Source of the DNA: Halorientalis marina
GTDB lineage: Archaea > Halobacteriota > Halobacteria > Halobacteriales > Haloarculaceae
Length of the DNA stretch: 64,000 nucleotides
Assembly (NCBI RefSeq): GCF_023028345.1
Contig: NZ_CP095490.1
Location: 372,001-436,000, forward strand
Direction of reading: 5' to 3'
Shown here: in pieces, positions 1 through 6,776 of the stretch
Layout: every line of letters begins with the position of its first letter
Position numbering within the stretch: the first letter of the stretch is position 1
Notes under the pieces: model-generated
Told to the model about the DNA's origin: nothing
Databases searched by the model: none
What the model saw: only the letters and a program-made list of their open reading frames with translations
Program-made: the position numbers and the translations under genes

Positions 1-171
1 CGCTGGTGGTACATCCATGGCAAGGGTGGAACGGATCCCGCCTTCAGGTGGGCCATCGAGTGGACGCGTCATCTAGCGACCGACACGCCCAGCGACGTCG
101 ATCGATTCGACGAGTTCCTCGAGTACCTCGTCACGGTCGGCTTCGCTGACGAGACCCACGAACTCCGCTAA
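1..171 (+). CDS. 3' end of an unidentified gene (partial)
   Basis: Frame 1 is open from the first base and ends at a TAA at 169-171, giving 56 residues of a C-terminus that begins RWWYIHGKGG and ends FADETHELR. The composition (acidic, aromatic, balanced) looks like real coding sequence. I do not recognise the family. The start lies outside the window. It precedes the metallopeptidase gene at 250 by about 80 bp on the same strand. Confidence 0.55.
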   Translation, partial: RWWYIHGKGGTDPAFRWAIEWTRHLATDTPSDVDRFDEFLEYLVTVGFADETHELR

Positions 172-177
172 CCAAGA

Positions 178-197
178 GGGCGATTTTTTATTCGCCC
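178..197 (+). terminator. Possible small hairpin after the partial gene
   Basis: GGGCGA (178-183) can pair with TCGCCC (192-197) around an 8-nt T-rich loop (184-191), 7 bp after the stop of the upstream gene. A 6-bp stem is weak, and archaeal termination relies mainly on T-runs, here the six T in the loop. Low confidence. Confidence 0.25.
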
Positions 198-249
198 CAG
201 AGGGATGCGGCGCGTTCTGAACTGATGCAATCGTGGTAAACCCGATTCG

Positions 250-1185
250 GTGAACACAATGGCTACGACCAGTGACTCGTCGGTTTCCTTTGAGGAGACC
301 GACACGCGAGACGACGAGATGAACAGCACCATCGAACAGTGGATCGACGAGCTCGTCGCCGGCGTTGACGACGCGCAGGCGAGCGAGGAGTTCCAAGAGT
401 GGCTCGACGTCCAGAGTCGCTTTCACGACTACTCCTACCGGAACACGCTCCTCATCAAGCGGCAGTGTCCCGAGGCGAGCCGGGTTGCGGGCTACCGGAC
501 GTGGCAGGAGGAGTTCGATCGTCACGTCACGGAGGGCGAGTCGGCCATCTGGATCTGGGCGCCGATCATCACGAAGCAGTGCCCGGAGTGCGAGAACTCG
601 CCGAGCTACCACGAGGACAGTGACTGTGAGTACGACGAGACGCCGCCCGAGGAGTGGTCCGAGGGCCTCGTCGGATTCAAGCCCGCGCCGGTGTTCGATG
701 TCTCCCAGACCGAGGGCGAGCCGCTTCCCGACCTGGACACGGCAGCGACTGGGGACGCCGGCGACCTCGTCGAACAGCTGACTGCCGCCGCTGACGACCT
801 CAGCGTGACGGTGCGAATCGTCCCAGCCGAGGAGTGGACCCACGGCGAGGCGAAGGGCATCTGCGAACAACTGAGCCTCGTCGACGTCCAACCGCTCGTC
901 GAGGTGCGAGATCGGGAGAACGAGGCCGACCTTGCGCGGACGTTGATTCACGAGTACGCCCACGCTCTGCTCCACTTCGACGTCGACGACGACACCGAGC
1001 GGGCAAAACGCGAAGTCGAGGCCGAAGCCGTCGCGTACGTCGTCGGGCGGTACTGTGGGCTCGACACCAGTGGGTCAGCGTTCTACCTCGCAGCCTGGGA
1101 GTCGGACGACTCCGAGGTCGTTCGCGAGCGGCTTGGACGGATTAGTACCACAGCAGAGAAAATCGTCGAGATACTCGAAAATTGA
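250..1185 (+). CDS. ArdC-like / ImmA-IrrE-type zinc metallopeptidase
   Basis: 311 residues from a GTG at 250; an ATG at 259 (residue 4) is an alternative start. The N-terminal part (about 24-150) resembles the ArdC-type ssDNA-binding domain (WLDVQSRFHDYSYRNTLLI, then GYRTWQEEF) and carries a small Cys cluster (CPEC at 111-114, C126). The C-terminal part has the gluzincin motif HEYAH at 234-238 and a downstream EVEAEAVAYVVG helix that should give the third zinc ligand, as in ImmA/IrrE peptidases. ArdC proteins are plasmid-borne anti-restriction and ssDNA-protection factors, so a role in plasmid establishment is inferred. A diverged copy of its last ~45 codons recurs at 3291-3427, so this locus has been rearranged. 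Confidence 0.8.
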   Translation: MNTMATTSDSSVSFEETDTRDDEMNSTIEQWIDELVAGVDDAQASEEFQEWLDVQSRFHDYSYRNTLLIKRQCPEASRVAGYRTWQEEFDRHVTEGESAIWIWAPIITKQCPECENSPSYHEDSDCEYDETPPEEWSEGLVGFKPAPVFDVSQTEGEPLPDLDTAATGDAGDLVEQLTAAADDLSVTVRIVPAEEWTHGEAKGICEQLSLVDVQPLVEVRDRENEADLARTLIHEYAHALLHFDVDDDTERAKREVEAEAVAYVVGRYCGLDTSGSAFYLAAWESDDSEVVRERLGRISTTAEKIVEILEN

Positions 1186-1189
1186 GGAA

Positions 1190-1230
1190 TTAACCAGCAC
1201 TCGATCCGGTACTCCGCTGTTCGGTTGTTA
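1190..1230. promoter_or_regulatory. Degenerate copy of the TTAACCAACA palindrome
   Basis: TTAACCAGCA (1190-1199) is followed by TGTTCGGTTG (1218-1227), imperfect versions of the two arms of the palindrome seen intact at 3433, 6166, 12742 and 14383. Spacing and arms have drifted. It lies just after the metallopeptidase stop codon. A lone left arm, TTAACCAGTT, is found at 3254-3263 after another stop codon. These may be decayed operators or chance matches. Confidence 0.3.
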
Positions 1231-1306
1231 TTAGACTCAGTACCGCTTTGTGTTGCCAGCGTATCGGGTGGCTGTTTTTGTCACTCGGCACTTTAGATGA
1301 GATTGT

Positions 1307-1681
1307 ATGCCGGCACCAACGGGAACTGATGGAGTCGGACGAGCTGTCCAAGAGGTTTTCGTGCCGCCGGTGGGCGTTTTCATCATCGTCGTGGTCATCA
1401 AGGAGTTCGTGGGGCCGGTGGTAGCAGGACTGGTGTACCTGCTCATGCTTGTTGTTATCTTCTTAGGGATCTACACCTCGGCAAAAAATTGGAACATCCG
1501 CTACACGATGGGGTTCGTCCTATCTGGTATCGTCCTGATTTGGATGGCTCCCAGCATTATCTCGACAGTAATCCATCCCGTATTCGGGTTGCTTGGTACC
1601 CTAATCGGGATCGTATTCCTTGGCGGAATGGCACTCCTATTGATCGAAAAAGCTGGCCTTGATGAGGTGTTGAAGAGGTAG
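1307..1681 (+). CDS. Small multi-pass membrane protein
   Basis: 124 residues from an ATG at 1307. Hydrophobic segments at about 21-31, 36-58, 67-85 and 92-113 suggest three to four transmembrane helices; the rest is short loops and a charged C-terminus (EKAGLDEVLKR). No family recognised. It lies in the 2.1-kb segment between the intact metallopeptidase gene and the remnant of its C-terminus, so it may have arrived with that insertion. Function unknown. Confidence 0.6.
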   Translation: MPAPTGTDGVGRAVQEVFVPPVGVFIIVVVIKEFVGPVVAGLVYLLMLVVIFLGIYTSAKNWNIRYTMGFVLSGIVLIWMAPSIISTVIHPVFGLLGTLIGIVFLGGMALLLIEKAGLDEVLKR

Positions 1682-1792
1682 AGAGAGGCGGCGTTTGCTT
1701 CTGTACTAGTTCTTCTCGTAACAGCTGCGTTGCCGCCGGTCGCTGCAGCACGATTTTAAATGATATGTGGTCTAAGTATTTTAGACGAAACG

Positions 1793-2797
1793 ATGTCATC
1801 ACTAGGGCAACAAGATGAGAAAATAGCGCGGGAGATTCTGAAAGCGCTCTATGATCAGTTCAAAGACGTGCAGTACCGTGGCCTGACAGGGGATGGATTG
1901 TACGAGGCATTGGAGGAGTACGAGCAGGACGACGTGGCTTATGTGGCGGAGCGAATCGATGGAGAATACGTCGAAGTACAGGGGGCACTAGGGCAGCGAA
2001 TCAGCACAATCCAGATTACTGCGGCAGGGATCGAGAAACTGCACGAAGACGGGTGCGAAACCATCATCGACGGCAACACCCGGTACGACATCCTAGAGGA
2101 ATTGTACCAGCTTGATCGAGAGAACACCGGGGTAGTATTCGCCGAGCGAGACGAACTAATTGACGAAATTGGGGATGAAACGCTCGTCGACCAGAACATC
2201 TGGTACCTGAAGGAGAAGCGACTCATCGAGACGCACGGAGGGGGCGGCGGACTCTTCTACCACGGCGCCAGGATCACAGACCGTGGTGCAGATCGGTTCG
2301 AAGCATATCGGAACGATGGTGTCGAAATTCCGCGGACAGGGACGCACCGATCACTTCGGCAGGCCTCGATTGGCCCTAACGAGTCGCAACAAGCTGAGCA
2401 CCTGTTCCGGGATTTCGTGGAACTTGCGCGAGACGAGGTGATTATCATCGATCGGTACGCCCGTGAAGGCCTCTATGATCTGCTCCAGCACGTGCCGAAC
2501 GGCGTCGAAATCAAAGTGATGACGACGGATCGCGTGACTGGAGGGGGCTACCAGCAGCGCGTATCCCAGTTTGCGCAGCAGCACTCAGATATCGAGGTCC
2601 GGTATCTCTCGGACAGCGACTGGGATTTCCATGACCGCTACATCATACGTGACCGGGAGGATGGTTGGGCATGGGGTCACTCGTTCCACGACGCCGGTGA
2701 TACGCAGCACACCGCCTCTGAGCTCCGACCAATCAATCGGGAATCCATTGAGTCCCAGTTTACGGCCGCTTGGCAGAACGGGACGGTGGTCGTATGA
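1793..2797 (+). CDS. Winged-helix plus PLD-like nuclease-fold protein
   Basis: 334 residues. I choose the ATG at 1793 (MSSLGQQDEK); an upstream ATG at 1760 would add 11 residues overlapping the promoter region. The N-terminal ~170 residues look like two winged-helix modules (LQDEKIAREILKAL-type start; YDILEELYQLD; IWYLKEKRLIE). The C-terminal ~130 residues fit a phospholipase-D-like fold: DEVIIIDRYA strand, GVEIKVMTT, then HDRYII at about 280-285 in the place of HxKxxxxD, with Arg for the usual Lys, and a WGHSF segment. Only one such motif is visible, so activity would need a dimer or be absent. The next gene overlaps its stop by 4 bp (ATGA), so the two are translationally coupled. DNA-end sensing, defence or regulation are possible roles; none is shown. 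Confidence 0.65.
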   Translation: MSSLGQQDEKIAREILKALYDQFKDVQYRGLTGDGLYEALEEYEQDDVAYVAERIDGEYVEVQGALGQRISTIQITAAGIEKLHEDGCETIIDGNTRYDILEELYQLDRENTGVVFAERDELIDEIGDETLVDQNIWYLKEKRLIETHGGGGGLFYHGARITDRGADRFEAYRNDGVEIPRTGTHRSLRQASIGPNESQQAEHLFRDFVELARDEVIIIDRYAREGLYDLLQHVPNGVEIKVMTTDRVTGGGYQQRVSQFAQQHSDIEVRYLSDSDWDFHDRYIIRDREDGWAWGHSFHDAGDTQHTASELRPINRESIESQFTAAWQNGTVVV

Positions 2798-3252
2798 CGG
2801 ATATGGTAGCCAACATCGATTTACCCACCGACGAGGCCGGGATGCTTCCCCGTCAATGCCCGAGCTGTGACGGTCAGTTCACGATCCATGGAGAGACCTA
2901 CGAACAAGAACACTATCTGAATCTCCGGTGTCCATACTGTGACTGGATCGCGGAGTTCGACGAGTTTCTCACAGAGGAACAGGCAGAGTACGGGAATGCT
3001 GTTGCAGAAAATGAGGCGAGGCAGATGCTGGAGGACCAGTTCGCAGATATGTTTGAAGACGCATTCAGCGGTACGGGATCAAGCGATTTCATCGAAGTCG
3101 AAACGAATACAGACGATATCGATTTCGGTCACCGGAACACCCCCTCGCCACACCTGGCTATCGAAACAGACCAAGTGACGTGTAGTGACTGCGGATTCTC
3201 CTTCGCTGTCGAGGAGGGCTCAGGGAACATCTCTTGCCCTGTATGCCGGTGA
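2794..3252 (+). CDS. Double zinc-ribbon protein
   Basis: 152 residues from the ATG at 2794, which overlaps the stop of the PLD-like gene. An N-terminal zinc ribbon (CPSC ... CPYC) and a C-terminal one (CSDC ... CPVCR at the extreme end) bracket an acidic helical middle rich in Glu, Gln and Asp. It probably works with its upstream partner, since coupling usually marks physical or functional association. Function unknown. Confidence 0.7.
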   Translation: MTDMVANIDLPTDEAGMLPRQCPSCDGQFTIHGETYEQEHYLNLRCPYCDWIAEFDEFLTEEQAEYGNAVAENEARQMLEDQFADMFEDAFSGTGSSDFIEVETNTDDIDFGHRNTPSPHLAIETDQVTCSDCGFSFAVEEGSGNISCPVCR

Positions 3253-3290
3253 ATTAACCAGTTTTCGGCATTATTAGCAAAGATACTTTT

Positions 3291-3427
3291 TCAGCACCAG
3301 TAAGTCGGTTTTCTACCTCGCTGCGTGGGAGTCGGACGATCCCGAGGTCGTTCGCGAGCGGCTCGGACGGATCAGTTCCACAGCAGAAGAGCTCATCGAA
3401 GTGCTCGAAAGCGAATCTTCGTCCTAA
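3291..3427 (+). pseudogene. Remnant of an ArdC/ImmA-like metallopeptidase C-terminus
   Basis: Translating in frame gives ...SVFYLAAWESDDPEVVRERL and on to LESESSS before a TAA. This matches the end of the intact gene at 250-1185 (FYLAAWESDDSEVVRERL) almost residue for residue, with silent differences scattered through the DNA. The match starts near CACCAGT at 3295 and nothing upstream encodes the catalytic part. The best reading is the tail of a sister allele left after an insertion or recombination event. The intact palindrome at 3433 follows directly. Confidence 0.75.
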
Positions 3428-3432
3428 TCTAG

Positions 3433-3474
3433 TTAACCAACAGAGTGATGGATTCCTTCCGCTCTGTTGGTTAA
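3433..3474. promoter_or_regulatory. Palindromic operator candidate, copy 1
   Basis: TTAACCAACAGAG (3433-3445) and its exact complement CTCTGTTGGTTAA (3462-3474) form a perfect 13-bp inverted repeat. The 10-bp cores start 32 bp apart. It lies 49 bp before the start of the SWIM zinc-finger gene. Three further copies with almost the same spacing occur at 6166, 12742 and 14383. Confidence 0.75.
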
Positions 3475-3523
3475 GTTTTTCAGCGCCCGCGGAGGGGCGG
3501 AGGCGCATTCAGACCTCCGTCGA

Positions 3524-4342
3524 ATGATGACTGAACCCTATCTCACGACGGTCCTCGAGGAAGCCGAGCACGTTGCCGAGCAACACGACCAGGTCGCTCG
3601 AACCACAGACAACCAAGCCCACGAGTACCTTCGATACGCCGTCCTCCGAGTGCTTGAAGGCGAGTCGGACCACCTCCCAGCAGACTGGACGCCGATCGAC
3701 GGCGTGACCGTCGGCTACGGCAGCGACGAGGCGATGTACGACAGCTGGGGCTCCAGCGAAGACTGGTGGGAAACTGTCCCGCCCCAGGAGGCGTGTACAC
3801 GCTTCCGGGTGTTCTTCCCGGACGACCACCAGACGGTTCCCCGCGACATCGTCGACGTGATGGCCGCGCTCGGGGCCTGGCGAGTGTGGACCGGACGTGC
3901 AGCCGCGTGCGGCTCCTACGACCATCGCGAGCGCCGCGAGGTCCACTACCTGTGGCCGGAAGACCATCCGGTGGAGGAAGTGCTCCACGAGCGGCTCAGT
4001 AGCCCTGCGGAAGCCGTCGCTCCCGACGGTGGCCGAACGGGCGACGTTCGCGACCGACTGGTCGTCGACGAGAACGCAGAGTCGAAGGACGATCTCGAGC
4101 CCCGCACGAAGCGTGCCGTCGCCGAAGCGATGGACGTCTCACTCCTCTCGAAAGGTGGCCGCTACGAGGTGCAGTCCGCATCCGGTAACAGGTACGAAGT
4201 CGACGTCGTCGACGAATCGTGTACCTGTCCCGACTGGCAACAGCGTTCACCCGAAGGCGGCTGTAAGCACCTGCGTCGCGTCGATCACGAGATCAAACGG
4301 GGCCGCGTTCCCCGACCAGACGGCCGCCTTCCTTCCCCGTAG
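3524..4342 (+). CDS. SWIM zinc-finger protein
   Basis: 272 residues from the ATG at 3524 (MMTEPYLTTV). A longer reading from a TTG at 3467 would run through the palindrome and is unlikely. The C-terminal signature CTC (233-235) and CKH (247-249) is the CxCx(n)CxH SWIM motif, a zinc-binding DNA/protein interaction module. The N-terminal ~200 residues are acidic and unassigned, with many Trp and His. The nearest intact palindrome ends 49 bp upstream, similar to the spacing before the SRAP gene. It converges on the nucleotidyltransferase gene. SWIM proteins are often found with recombination and repair factors; the specific role here is inferred only from context. Confidence 0.8.
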   Translation: MMTEPYLTTVLEEAEHVAEQHDQVARTTDNQAHEYLRYAVLRVLEGESDHLPADWTPIDGVTVGYGSDEAMYDSWGSSEDWWETVPPQEACTRFRVFFPDDHQTVPRDIVDVMAALGAWRVWTGRAAACGSYDHRERREVHYLWPEDHPVEEVLHERLSSPAEAVAPDGGRTGDVRDRLVVDENAESKDDLEPRTKRAVAEAMDVSLLSKGGRYEVQSASGNRYEVDVVDESCTCPDWQQRSPEGGCKHLRRVDHEIKRGRVPRPDGRLPSP

Positions 4343-4355
4343 GGTCGTGATTTAG

Positions 4356-5159
4356 CTACTCCACGGGACGGACTGTGTCGCCATCCCAACGAACCCGGTC
4401 GAACGTTGAGAGATACGCGATCCGGTCGTGAACTTCGTCGATATCTAGCTCCAGTTCGGCGGCCAGTTCGTCGACGGTCATCGGCTCGTCGAGTGCCTGG
4501 AGGACTTCGAGCCCCCGGTAGTACCTATTCGTGAGCTCCTGGACGCGGGCCTCGATCGGCGTGGTCACCCCATACCGCTCCTCGAGTTCGACTAGGGCCT
4601 CGTTCGCGAACGTGGCGAACTGATCGTCACCCAGGCGTTCGATCTGGGCTTCGAGTTCATCCCGGACGACGTCGTAATCGAGGCCGGCCTGCACGAGCAT
4701 ATTCATATCCTCGATGTCGTCGTCGCGGCCGGCGATCGCCTTGAACAGGAAGATATCCTCGTTGCTGACTAGCCGGACCGTCAGTCGGTCCGTATCGAGG
4801 AACGGCTCGCTGCGCTCTTGCATCCCATCAGTGAGCACGAGCTTGTTCGCGACTTGCTGGTTGAAGATGTCGAGGCGACATCCATCATCGTTCTCGACGC
4901 AGCTTGTCGCCCCCAGCGCCCGGTAATCTGGATCCAGCGATTGAACCTCCGCATACCCGAGATCCATCAGAACGCCCCACAGCTGGCCGTACGCGTCGCC
5001 GTCCGGGACGACCAGATCGATATCCTTCGTCGCCCCCTTGAGGTCGCGCAGCGACATCGCACCACCACCAATCAGGTATACCGTGAGCGGTTCAGATAGC
5101 CCGTCCCCGATTCGCTGGAATTCGTTCTCGATGTACTCACGTCCGAATGTTGGTCTCAT
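4356..5159 (-). CDS. Nucleotidyltransferase, AbiEii/DUF6036-like
   Basis: 267 residues. The nucleotidyltransferase-fold signature is clear: GGGAMSLRDLKGATKDIDLV at 31-50, with the GG turn and the metal-binding DID at 46-48. The C-terminal part is helical with an HTH-like end (MTVDELAAELELDIDEVHDR). Its start overlaps the stop of the upstream winged-helix gene by 4 bp. A DNA-binding protein followed by such a nucleotidyltransferase resembles the AbiEi/AbiEii type IV toxin-antitoxin arrangement, which would make this the toxin. That is an inference from layout and fold, not from a close match. Confidence 0.75.
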   Translation of the reverse strand: MRPTFGREYIENEFQRIGDGLSEPLTVYLIGGGAMSLRDLKGATKDIDLVVPDGDAYGQLWGVLMDLGYAEVQSLDPDYRALGATSCVENDDGCRLDIFNQQVANKLVLTDGMQERSEPFLDTDRLTVRLVSNEDIFLFKAIAGRDDDIEDMNMLVQAGLDYDVVRDELEAQIERLGDDQFATFANEALVELEERYGVTTPIEARVQELTNRYYRGLEVLQALDEPMTVDELAAELELDIDEVHDRIAYLSTFDRVRWDGDTVRPVE

Positions 5160-6082
5160 TGTGGTAGTGGCACCTCGTAGTCAGCAGCCAGCTCCTGGAA
5201 CTCGTCCCACGCCGGGAGCCGGGCATCGTCGACCTCGCCGTGCGTCTCAAGGTAGCGAAGCAAGGCGTCGATTTTGTCTTCGAGGCCATACTTCGCCGCC
5301 TGCTCTCGGAGATCCTCCTCGTCGACGTCGACGTGGCTGAGCAGGAGGAGACAGTACGAGCGGTGGCGGCTTCCGTCGTTGATCAACAGCGTGTGACAAC
5401 ACAGCTCCGCCGGCGAGACGGCGTCGATCTCCTCGGAGTAGACGTAGTATCGATGGCCAGTGAGTAGGAACTGGAGACCGAAGGCCGCGAATCGAGCGAG
5501 GCCGGTTTCGTGGAACGCCTCCGCGTCAATCTCCGTCTCGGTCTGGGCGAGGAATTCGTCGTAGTCCTCCCAGAGAATCGTCCCCTTCGGGGCAACGGCT
5601 TCGAGGCGTTGGCGATGGAGATGGTGTGCGAGTTCCCGGGCGAACTCGTGGAGGCGGTCGAAATCGGCGTTGAAGTCATAGCGGCCGTCGGCCGTCCCGA
5701 CGAGACCACGGTCACGAAACCGCTTGAGGACACGGTTGACCGTGTTGCGGTAGTTGTCGCTCCGGTCAGCGATCTCGGAGACGGTTCGCGGCTGGTCGAT
5801 GTAGTACAGCACCTCGAGTGCCTTCCCGGTCAGCAGTTCGGGGAACTCGATGTGGGAGTGCTGGCGGACGAGGTCTCGATAGAGTTCGACGGCGCGAGCA
5901 TCCGACGGGACGACTCGTTTTCGCCGGCCATCGCGTTCCGTGTAGACGAGCCCCTTCTCGACGAGGTCGGCGACGGCACGAGAGAGGTAACTCTCGCTGT
6001 GGTCGAGCTTCGCCGCGAGCTCGGAGATCGTGTCGCCGCGGTCGACCGTGGCGAGGACCTCAAGTTCAATGCGCCGGAGCAC
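5156..6082 (-). CDS. Double winged-helix transcriptional regulator
   Basis: About 308 residues. The frame is open from a GTG at 6097, but the only TATA-like box (minus strand, 6104-6111) would then be ~8 bp away. The GTG at 6082 (reading VLRRIELEVLATVDRG) lies ~25 bp from that box and fits a leaderless mRNA, so I prefer it. The first winged helix is about 8-60 (ISELAAKLDHSESYLSRAVAD), the second about 85-135 (TVSEIADRSDNYRNTVNRVL). The remaining ~170 residues are an unassigned effector domain. It is coupled to the nucleotidyltransferase, probably as regulator or antitoxin of a two-gene module. A palindrome enclosing its TATA box suggests autoregulation. Confidence 0.8.
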   Translation of the reverse strand: MLRRIELEVLATVDRGDTISELAAKLDHSESYLSRAVADLVEKGLVYTERDGRRKRVVPSDARAVELYRDLVRQHSHIEFPELLTGKALEVLYYIDQPRTVSEIADRSDNYRNTVNRVLKRFRDRGLVGTADGRYDFNADFDRLHEFARELAHHLHRQRLEAVAPKGTILWEDYDEFLAQTETEIDAEAFHETGLARFAAFGLQFLLTGHRYYVYSEEIDAVSPAELCCHTLLINDGSRHRSYCLLLLSHVDVDEEDLREQAAKYGLEDKIDALLRYLETHGEVDDARLPAWDEFQELAADYEVPLPQ

Positions 6083-6084
6083 GG

Positions 6085-6134
6085 TGTAACATTGCACGAA
6101 ACTCGTATATAAAGAAGTTTCGAGTAGTGTTACA
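6085..6134 (-). promoter_or_regulatory. Promoter with nested inverted repeats (likely autoregulatory operator)
   Basis: TGTAACA (6085-6091) pairs with TGTTACA (6128-6134), and CGAAACT (6097-6103) with AGTTTCG (6116-6122). The centre of symmetry is the TATA-like stretch TATATAAA (6105-6112). A dimeric repressor bound here would cover the promoter of the winged-helix gene just downstream on the minus strand. Confidence 0.6.
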
Positions 6135-6165
6135 TCCAGCAGGTGCGAGAACCCTCTCCACCGAC

Positions 6166-6206
6166 TTAACCAACATAACTATGGATTCGCGGGTCGTGTT
6201 GGTTAA
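6166..6206. promoter_or_regulatory. Palindromic operator candidate, copy 2
   Basis: TTAACCAACA (6166-6175) and TGTTGGTTAA (6197-6206), 31 bp start to start, so 1 bp shorter than the other three copies. It lies between divergent genes: 14 bp before the DUF6788-like gene at 6221 and about 83 bp before the preferred start of the leftward regulator gene. Confidence 0.75.
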
Positions 6207-6220
6207 CACGAGAGTAGCCG

Positions 6221-6544
6221 ATGTCCTACGAACCCCCGACCCCACCGGCGAACCTCCCGACGGAGATCGTCAACACGCTCAATAAATCGAACCCGGAGCA
6301 GCTCCGAGACGTTGCGACGTACGCTGAAGCACTCGCCGAGCACAAGGAACGAGAGGCCCGTCTCGAGGAGTCGGCAGATCAAGACGAGGTCGAAGAGCGA
6401 CCAGACGATCTCCCGGACGGTGTCCCTGCCAAAGCGACGATTACGATCAAGGAAATCAACGACAATCGCTACTACTACTGGCAATGGAGGGAAGGCGACA
6501 AGGTGACCTCCAAATACAAAGGCCCAGTCAATCCAGACGAATGA
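6221..6544 (+). CDS. DUF6788-like small protein
   Basis: 107 residues. The C-terminal core (AKATITIKEINDNRYYYWQW, then REGDKVTSKYKGP) is the pattern of short haloarchaeal proteins grouped as DUF6788: a YYY-x-W strand pair and a basic turn, a possible nucleic-acid-binding beta module. The N-terminal half is helical and acidic. It starts 14 bp after copy 2 of the shared palindrome and ends just before the first origin-type repeat, so it belongs to the replication block. Function unknown. Confidence 0.7.
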   Translation: MSYEPPTPPANLPTEIVNTLNKSNPEQLRDVATYAEALAEHKEREARLEESADQDEVEERPDDLPDGVPAKATITIKEINDNRYYYWQWREGDKVTSKYKGPVNPDE

Positions 6545-6560
6545 ACTCGAACAGGAGGAC

Positions 6561-6753
6561 ACTCCCCGTTTTCGAGTTGTAAATGGGAGAGGGCGCGGAG
6601 ACGGCACATCACATCCAATAGAACGTCGGATTTCTACGGTCACCCACCCCCCGTTTTCGAGTAGTAACGAGACATCCCGGCGACTGACACCCCCCATTTT
6701 CGAGTTGTAACGCATCACGCGGGATACGAACACTCCCCGTTTTCGAGAAGTAA
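6561..6753 (+). repeat. Origin-recognition-box-like repeats, left group (4 copies)
   Basis: Four copies of a repeat with consensus CCCCCGTTTTCGAGTTGTAA end at 6582, 6666, 6710 and 6753, with variants GTAGTAA, CCATTTTCG and CGAGAAGTAA. All are in the same orientation and lie immediately beyond the 3' end of the orc gene. The C-run followed by a conserved core resembles haloarchaeal origin recognition boxes, which carry a G/C string beside the core. Orc1/Cdc6 binding is the expected function. Confidence 0.8.
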
Positions 6754-6776
6754 GTGTGGGGAGGATACGGGCCAGA

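Noticed and set aside
73..975. Minus-strand frame of 300 codons over the start of the window
   Set aside because: Overlaps two plus-strand coding regions, one with an HExxH peptidase motif; composition is shadow-like.
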